From NCBI RefSeq assembly GCF_000276665.1, contig NW_004955434.1:21856684-21920683 (forward strand): a DNA stretch of 64,000 nt. The letters are read 5' to 3'. The position numbers were made by a program, and so were the translations under genes. Under the pieces are notes generated by a model. It had not been told where the DNA came from. It worked only from the letters and a program-made list of their open reading frames with translations, and searched no databases. The stretch comes from Chinchilla lanigera (taxonomy: Eukaryota > Chordata > Mammalia > Rodentia > Chinchillidae). This document shows positions 57,181 to 64,000 of this stretch, one piece after another (position 1 is the stretch's first letter; each line of letters opens with the position of its first letter).

Positions 57181-58439
57181 CACTAGTTCAATGTAAAGTT
57201 TAAGTAGAAAGTATGTGTAAAGGCCTATCACAGTTTGTGGCATTAGGAGAACTCTGTAGATAAGAGGCAAAGGAGAAACAAACAAAATCTCAGGAGAAGG
57301 ACAGTGTAGTCTCAAGTTGCTTCAGGACCGCTGTTGCTATTTCCCACCTTTCAATGGGCACAGACAGGAGCGGAGAATGAACTGCATCCAGACCTGGGAA
57401 TTTAAGCATCTAGGACCTTGTGTCCAGGGAATCCTCCAAAAGTCAGCTCCAAATTTTAGGCACAGATTCCATGCGGTCTTAAGGGGTAGCATAGACAAAT
57501 AGATCTAATAAACAGCTGTGCAGCTTTGTGCTCGGTACTAAGGAATCAAGATATTTTTGGGTGCTTTGCAAGGTGAGTGAAGGAGTGATTTTCAACATGT
57601 TTTAAGGCATCCTTAAAAAATATATTCTGTTATGGTGTAAACCTTAAGGTGTTGTGTTTTTATATAGCTACAGATACTTGTATACTTAGAGATCTCAGAA
57701 ATAGCAAACTGCTCAAATCGTGAGGCACCTACGTCAAAATCTAGTACATAATTTTAATATAGTTTAACTTGTTCTGAAATTTGCAAAAGAGTACCAGCTG
57801 AGTGTCCTCAGAAGACTGTGTGTTGAGGGGGTGGTAAGGAAGTGTGGAAGGAAAAAATCAAAGCACAAAGGCCCAATGTGAATAAGAGTGAATTTAGAAA
57901 AAACAATCACAACCAAAATATTTGACCAAAGCACTTTGAGATAAAACAGAAGCCGCATATTGTACTGCAAAATAACCCTTGGAGGGTCTTTTTACTCAAA
58001 GGAAATGAATTTGGCTTCTGTTCTGGTGTTAATCATTTAAAACAGTCCCTTGGAAATTGTTTCACATCTTTCCACCAAGCCTGTAACAGGCAGGTTACAA
58101 AAGGAACCCTTTGCAGTCGGATTACTTCGTGTGCCACAGAACATTCTGAGAATCGGCAACAGAAAAAATGGAAGCGCGACCACACACATACCTCAGTGAA
58201 CAGACCATCGCTGGGAAGAAGAAAGGAAAAAAAAGAAAGAGAGAAAACAGAAGGGAACACTTGAAAATAAGTCTTTGAAAATCTATTTTTGTGTTTTCCA
58301 TCCTGCCTTTCCTGTCTCTTTCTTTAAGTTTGGGGCTGGGCAGATAGCTTAAAAAACAAAAGAGTACCTGAACTTTCCCCTCCTTTATTCCTGCCTTTTC
58401 TTCCAGAAGCACAGACTCAGATGAGGAGGACAGGTCATC

Positions 58440-59245
58440 ACAACCCTGACAAGGCTTACAGCACAACCACGGGGTGCCACGGGGTCCTCCTGCCTCCTCT
58501 CCCTCACACTCCGCAGGATGGACCAGCACGGTGTCTCTACCTTAAAATATTTCAGAATCTTCCCACTTCTCCCTCACCAGCCCCTTCAGCCCCTGGGCCC
58601 AGCCAGCGTGAAGACCCCAAGAACCGTGTGGCTCGTACGAGTCCCCCTCCTACCCTTACTCTTTGTCCCCCAGGCTCCTCTCTTTCTGGTGCCCTTAGAG
58701 ACCCGTAGGTCAGATCATGCCACTCCCCTGGTGATGTCAAATCCTGCAGGGGCTCCTCAGGTCACAGTCAAAGTCAGGGTCCCTACAGCGGCCTCCGAGA
58801 GTCCACATAGTGACCTTCACCCACACTGCCTTGCGTTTGTCTTCTACTTTTCTCCTCCCTCATTCTGCTCCAGCCCCAGTGACCGCCACACCGTTTCTTA
58901 ACAACTGTAAACTATCCCACCTCTGAGCCATGTCACTGGCTGGTCCTTCTACCTGTGGTGTTCCTCCTCTAAAATCCTCGGGGTCACTGTCCTACTTCCT
59001 TGAAATACTTGTCCAGATGTCACCTTCTCTTTGCAGGTTCTCTGGGCAGCTTCTTTTCTAGCATTTGTTATCGCAGCTTATTTTCTCTACAGTAGTTATC
59101 ACCATCCAATTTGCTGTATTGTTATTACTGTTGGTTTTTTGTTGTACTCTACTGGCAGACAAGCTCCATGAGGGCAGGGGTTGTTGTTTTGCTCATGCTG
59201 TATTCTCAGCACCTGTGATGCTCAGTGAATTCTTGTGCCCCTACG
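58440..59245 (+). repeat. L2 LINE fossil
   Basis: A long diverged L2 on the + strand: ccactcccctggtgatgtca, tccacatagtgaccttcacc, acttgtccagatgtcacctt, acaagctccatgagggcagg and atgctcagtgaattcttg. The open frames at 58421-58901 are L2-derived. Confidence 0.7.
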
Positions 59246-61084
59246 TCTAGGGCAGTAGTTGAGGTTATAACTCCTTCTTGTTGGACAGTGACCCAGTGTA
59301 AATCCTTTCAGCAACTTCCAAGCTCAGGGCCCCAGTGGGGCTGGGGTGACCAATGAGACTCTAGGGATTTTCTAGCGGTAAGTAGGAGAGAATGGGATAC
59401 ACCAAGAGTTTACACTCCAGAGGTGGAAGGCAGAGGGACACACCAGGTGTCCCGCTTCTACACATTCCCAAAGCAAAGTTGGGGCGCAGAAAGAGCTCAT
59501 GCTATAGAAGATAAGGTTTGGTGAGCACTGTGAGAAGCAGGGGAGAGAAGGCTAGGCCTCAGCTCTTCTTTCTTAGGCTGCTTCTCACTCATCAGGGCCC
59601 AACCTGAAGGTTTTCCTGTGGACACCCACACCCCTCCTTCCCAAGGGGGAAATCCATCGTTCTCACCACACTTTGTAAACCAGTCACAGCCTTCTTTTAG
59701 TCTGTAGCCTATGTGTCTGCAGTTGCCACCAGGGGGCAGTCTTCTCTGGGGAAGGGATCTTCTTCCTGCCATTTTAGGGCTTCTCAAAGAGTGTTTTAGA
59801 ATAATGCCTGGCTCATATGCACTCAGAGATTGCAGTGAAACTCACTATAATCAGCTCCCTGGGGAAGCTGAGCTGCCTTTCAAGCCAGTCGCAAACAATC
59901 TTCCACACTGCAGACAGCAAGCAAACCTGTGCTATATACTGGGTAGCGTCTGGTAACTAAGTAGACACCCTTCCTGGGTAGAAGATGCTCCCCTGCAGCT
60001 AGAAAGACCTGCCAACGCTGGTGCCATCCTCTATTTAGGGTCCTGTGGCTCACATATTAACTCTGCCTCTGGCGTCTCAGCAATACTCCAGGGAAACTGG
60101 CCAGTTTTTGCTTCTGAATGACTTGCTTGCTCAGTGGCATTGGGTACCCTCACCCTTCTTAATACTGTCTTTGATTTCAAACCCTCTGAGCTCCCCTTCA
60201 GCATCAGTATTTCTGCAGCTCCTTCCTGACACTTTTTTCCTTGTACCTCGCTTTCTCCCCAGAGGACCCAACTGGCCACCTGAATGTCCCTGGTTCCTAA
60301 ACCCAGACCCTTTTCTCCAGCAGACTGCAGAGCAACTTTCCTGGGAAGTTCCTGACAAAGCAGGATCCTGCCAAGGCCACACGTGATCTCCTTCCCAGGA
60401 ATCTGCCTTCTTTTTGTATTTGCTATTGGTGATTTCCACGCTATAATTTTCTCCAGTCATCCTGCAGATCTCCCTGTCACCAACATCCAGTTATTTGTCA
60501 AGTCCTTTTGACACTAGCTTTGAATCATCTTTCCCCCCAGCTTTTCCAGCGTGAATGCTGGCTCCAGCGTTTGAGTTGGTCTCCTGATTTTCAGTTGCAT
60601 CTTCTGCATCCCACAATTTAACATGAGTGGCGTGGAAGGCTTCACACTTATTTACGTGTCTTATTCTTTCAAGATTGCTGTCGGTATCTCGCCCTGCAGA
60701 AAACTTTCCCTGAGTCCCTTTCTTCCCCTGCAGAACCTAATACCTATGTCATTGTGGCAACAGTCTTAGGGGCTCAGAGATATTCTACTCTCTCTCTCCC
60801 AACTAGTGTGTGCACAAGGCTGCTGCCTCTGTCTCTCAGCGCTGGTTCCCTGCAGGTGCTGATCAGCGCAGCAGCACCGATGCAGGCCGAAATGGGGGTG
60901 AGCAGGTCCAGAGGGGCTTGAATTGCTTTGTTGTATGAACTCTATTCTGAGTTTACTTTGGGGAGGTGGGTAGAGAAAGAAGGAAAACCAGAGGACATTG
61001 TAGGAACTCCCCAAACACTCTGCTGGGTTCACAATTAGGTTCCACTTCCAAAGCCTAATAGTACTTACAGTCAATGTTTGTCTA

Positions 61085-61280
61085 TCTTAATATTTTATTT
61101 CACCTCAGTACTAGAGTTTGAACTTAGTGCCTTTGCACTAGGCTACATCCCCATTCCCTTTTTAAAAAAATTTTGAGACAGGATCTTGCTAAATTGCTAA
61201 ATTGCCTAGAATGTGAAATTCTCCTGCCTCGGCCTCTCAGAACACTGGGATTATAGGTGTGTACCACCATGCTCAGGTGA
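61085..61280 (-). repeat. B1-ID chimeric SINE, antisense copy
   Basis: The + strand carries a decayed ID half (gtactagagtttgaacttag, ttgcactaggctacatcccc), then a B1 half (gagacaggatcttgctaaat, gaaattctcctgcctcggcc, actgggattataggtgtgta). Confidence 0.75.
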
Positions 61281-63414
61281 TCATCTTTTCTAAAAAAGAT
61301 ATCTAAACAAGTTCCAGGCAAACTGGGATTTTACAAACCAAAAAATTTTGCAGCAGGTATTGGGCCACAGGCTATAGAGAAAGAGCCAACTTACTGCCCT
61401 TGGCTGAGGCTGACCCTTCTTGAAGCTGTTTTTTTTTTTTGTTGTTGTTGTTGTTTTAAAAAAACATTTTAGGTCACCTGCTTTATTGTTTTAGGAACTT
61501 AATTTTCTGAACATTTCTATCTCATCCACAGATACAGATTGTCCCCACAAAGCAAGTCTCAGGAGAGGCTGGTCTGGTTCTCAGGTTTGGAATTCTGAGC
61601 CAGGTGGAGCCTGCCAGAGAGAAGCTGTGGGCGTCTTCCTCTTTGTTTTCACCCTGCGAACTCTGCATACGTTAGAAATACAGGAGCGAAGACTGACTCT
61701 CCTAATAGGACAGGCTTCACATCCCCAAACCTGCCAACATTTAACCTGACTACCTCCAACAGGGGGAAAAGGTCTCCTTAGTCTGTCACGGCTCGCCCCG
61801 TGGGGATGTATCTCTACAAATAGGTTGTGACACTAACCTATTCATCTGGGGAGAGCTTTGATTTGTTCATAGCACCTGAAAAATAGTAGACGCTAAAGGA
61901 GTACACATTGAAGGATTACTATGGCCTAGGAGAAGAAAGAACCTAAGGAAACAGTTCTTCTGATGGACCTACACATTAACAAATTATCTATCATGATGTG
62001 CAAAGAGAGATTTTAGATTTGGTTAAAATTTATTCAGTAGCACCCATAAATCCATGTACGTAGATCATCCGCTGTCACCTGGGTTTCATGTGTCTGTGGA
62101 TCAGCACCTAATCTGAGTTCCTAATTTGTTTTTGTTTTTAATCCTTAAGTTTAAATTGTAATCTGACACCTACAGATCTGATTTGAAAGGTGGGTTTACT
62201 AAAGAAGTGCTGACGTACCTGGGAAGAGTCCTTAACTCTAAGCTTAGAAGGCCAAGACCAAAATTTGATGTTTGATTTATCTCAGATTTAATCATAAGAA
62301 AACCTTACTGTGCTTAATTGAACTTGTCAGCTTCCTGATATAACAGATTCTTGCTTTTTTTAAACAGAAAGTTTTGTGTATGTGTGTGGATTATTAATTT
62401 ATAATAATGGTATTTTAATAACGGTATTTAATATAATAACGGTATTTAAGTTTGACTGATGAAGGCAACTTAGCATCTTCAGCTCCGGGAATGTCAGAAG
62501 CAGACACAGGAAGCGCCCACGGCTCGCCTTCTGCTGCCACTTAACGCCTGCCACACACGCAGCGTGGCGAAACCTGCCTGCCCTTGCCAGCTCCGATCTT
62601 CCTGCCTTCACTGCTGACAGTTCGGATCATGAAAATAAGATGCAATGAAATCTGAAGAGCTGGATGTATTCTTACGAGAACAATTGCTTGGTCCTGGTTT
62701 TCAGGAAGACGGCAGCTTTACCCACACAGCTGGTTTGCTCTTTCTGACAGACCTGACGCTGGGTGCTAGCCGGTTATTTTGGTCAGGCACTTTGACAAGG
62801 CTGCTGTCTTCCTAAGATCCAGCCCCGGGGAGATGCTTGTAAGAATACATCTCTGAAGTTGCATGGCTAACAACGGATGAGTCCAGCATAAGTGGGTTTC
62901 AGACAAGGCCCAGCCTTGCTGAGAGCATCCATTCAAGCGCCCAGAAAATTCCCCTGCTCACGGCAAGTTGGACTGAATGAATTAAACCATAAACTTGGAA
63001 TGAATGAAACATAACACAATGTTGGAAATGGTGTCCGTGCACAGAGCGGCCCCACGTTGGTACCTGGAAGGCGGCAAGTTAACCTGTAGCGTGCTTGGCA
63101 GACTTTCGGCAGGACTGTGGCCAGCCAGGGGCACATGCTGTGGTGGAAACTGGACATTTTGTAAAGAAGAAATAGCCTTGTCACTTACTTTATGAAGAAC
63201 AAAAACTATAATCGTCATTGCACCTTGATTTTAACTTTGTTAATTTAATTTAACTTTAATTTTTAACTTTGTTAAAAATTCAGGTTTCTAAAACAAGTAA
63301 ATTAGAAGGTAGTTACATTACAAAGGTTTATCTGCTTTGTAGTGAAGTCAATACACATCCGTCTTCAAAATAATTATTTAAAGTTGCTGTCTGAGGCCCT
63401 CTCAAGCGCTGTGA

Positions 63415-63490
63415 GTGGGCAGTCATTTGGAGGGCCACATGGCAATGTCTTTCAAATCTTGAAATATACTCTTCAACCTGGCCTTTCTAT

Positions 63491-63540
<50 letters not shown>

Positions 63541-63920
63541 ATCTATCTCCACCCCGTAGTTTACTGTACGGGCCAGGAGGAGAGTCAGGTGGCATTACTG
63601 TAATAACTAGGTAAAGTTTAAAAAAGGGAAACGTCCTAAATGTCTATCAATAGGGGGCTGACTCAACACCCATGGAACAGCTATGCAGTGGAATATTTTG
63701 CAGCTGTTAAAAAGAAGAAGGATCTCCTAGCTGTGTTCATATGGAAAGATTCAACCTGTGCTAGAACAGTGCATTGAAAAATATGTAAAAACGGATAAAA
63801 GTGGTTACCTATAAGGCTGGGGAGACTCATCTTCGCTGTCTTTCCTTATGTGGCATTTCTTTATTTACCTCTATTTTCCTATAATATTTTTATAATAAAA
63901 AAGCATAGCAAAAATTAATT
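63415..63920 (+). mobile_element. L1M fragment carrying a TCTA microsatellite
   Basis: Old L1 wording at both ends: gggccacatggcaatgtctt before the microsatellite; cctaaatgtctatcaatagg, gctatgcagtggaatatttt, gcagctgttaaaaagaagaa and catatggaaagattcaacct after it. Confidence 0.7.
63494..63548 (+). repeat. (TCTG)n(TCTA)n microsatellite
   Basis: Four tctg units pass into about ten tcta units. It sits inside the L1M fragment. Confidence 0.95.
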
Positions 63921-64000
63921 TGTGGTTTGAAATTTCTACTGTAGTAGAAGTTTGGACTTGTAATTAAAAAGAGACATAATTGCTCCACTGTTCTAAAGGT

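Larger units (their letters stand above)
7630..64000 (-). other. SLC24A2: SLC24A2 gene, 3' portion of transcription unit (partial)
   Basis: The gene encodes NCKX2, a plasma-membrane antiporter that exports Ca2+ together with K+ in exchange for Na+. Six exons on the minus strand translate to a continuous C-terminal segment of about 289 residues, which I recognise by near identity to what I recall of human NCKX2 (661 residues). Exon order, GT-AG junctions and codon phase all agree. The segment covers the end of the cytosolic loop and the second membrane cluster with the alpha-2 repeat. The 5' exons lie beyond position 64000. The low-coordinate limit is a guess from a poly(A) signal at 7650-7655. 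No frameshift or stop occurs in the exons, so the gene looks functional. Confidence 0.93.
53957..64000 (-). other. SLC24A2: SLC24A2 upstream intron (partial, runs off the window)
   Basis: At least 10 kb of intron upstream of the RFREK exon. It carries a 107-bp direct duplication (54147-54253 and 55142-55248), a MIR at 57014-57180, a long L2 block at 58440-59245, a B1-type SINE at 61085-61280 and an L1M fragment with a TCTA microsatellite at 63415-63920. I searched the minus strand for the 17-residue loop exon of NCKX2 and the exon before it and did not find them. 55260-56750, 59250-60150 and 61300-63400 show no recognisable feature. Purine-rich sequence occupies 55590-55690. Confidence 0.8.

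Noticed and set aside
58194..58212. 19-bp micro-exon after a strong pyrimidine tract (minus strand)
   Set aside because: A good acceptor and a GTATGT donor exist, but the length is not a multiple of three, and the phase needed to join the downstream exon contains a stop.
58373..58450. Possible exon on the minus strand reading CDDLSSSSESVLLEEKAG
   Set aside because: The acidic peptide looked loop-like, but its phase (0 at both ends) cannot join the RFREK exon, which needs one leftover base, and the donor GTACTC is poor.
63494..63548. CRISPR-like array
   Set aside because: Perfect tetranucleotide units without spacers, in a mammalian intron; a microsatellite.

Overview
This is a 64 kb stretch of mammalian nuclear DNA carrying the 3' half of one gene, SLC24A2, on the minus strand. 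SLC24A2 encodes NCKX2, a K+-dependent Na+/Ca2+ exchanger of neurons and cone photoreceptors. Six coding exons are readable, in transcript order 53956-53858, 50724-50606, 33930-33787, 25710-25621, 22050-21884 and 16657-16408 (stop codon at 16410-16408). All have consensus splice sites and their phases chain together, giving about 289 C-terminal residues. The start codon, the first membrane cluster with the alpha-1 repeat, and the first part of the cytosolic loop lie beyond position 64000. No other protein-coding gene could be supported.

The repeats point to a rodent. There are tRNA-derived ID elements with intact Pol III boxes, monomeric B1 (7SL-derived) copies, B1-ID chimeras (B4 / B1-dID class) and several MaLR LTRs. 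No mouse/rat-type B2 was seen. The mix would suit a beaver, kangaroo rat or squirrel-like lineage, but the species cannot be fixed from the sequence alone.

Layout on + coordinates: 1-4050 is a decayed MaLR endogenous retrovirus-like element with a B1-ID SINE inside it. 4949-6147 is a 1.2 kb poly(A)-tailed retroposon with long target-site duplications. 6165-7620 is intergenic with an ID and a B1. About 7630-16407 is the probable very long 3' UTR of SLC24A2. 16408-53956 holds the exons and five introns. 53957-64000 is part of the large intron upstream. The introns are filled with ancient MIR, L2, L1M, MER5 and MLT1 fossils and younger rodent SINEs.

The most interesting observations are three. 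(1) The 1.2 kb element joins a GC-rich front of 85-bp tandem monomers to an AT-rich back; its 3' end matches two other TSD-flanked insertions in the window, as expected of an L1-type lineage with a coding-less derivative. (2) A possible 33-bp cassette exon at 56758-56790 is phase-compatible with the NCKX2 cytosolic-loop exons. (3) A 107-bp sequence is directly duplicated 995 bp apart in the upstream intron. I saw no bacterial-type system, CRISPR array, rRNA gene or functional tRNA gene.
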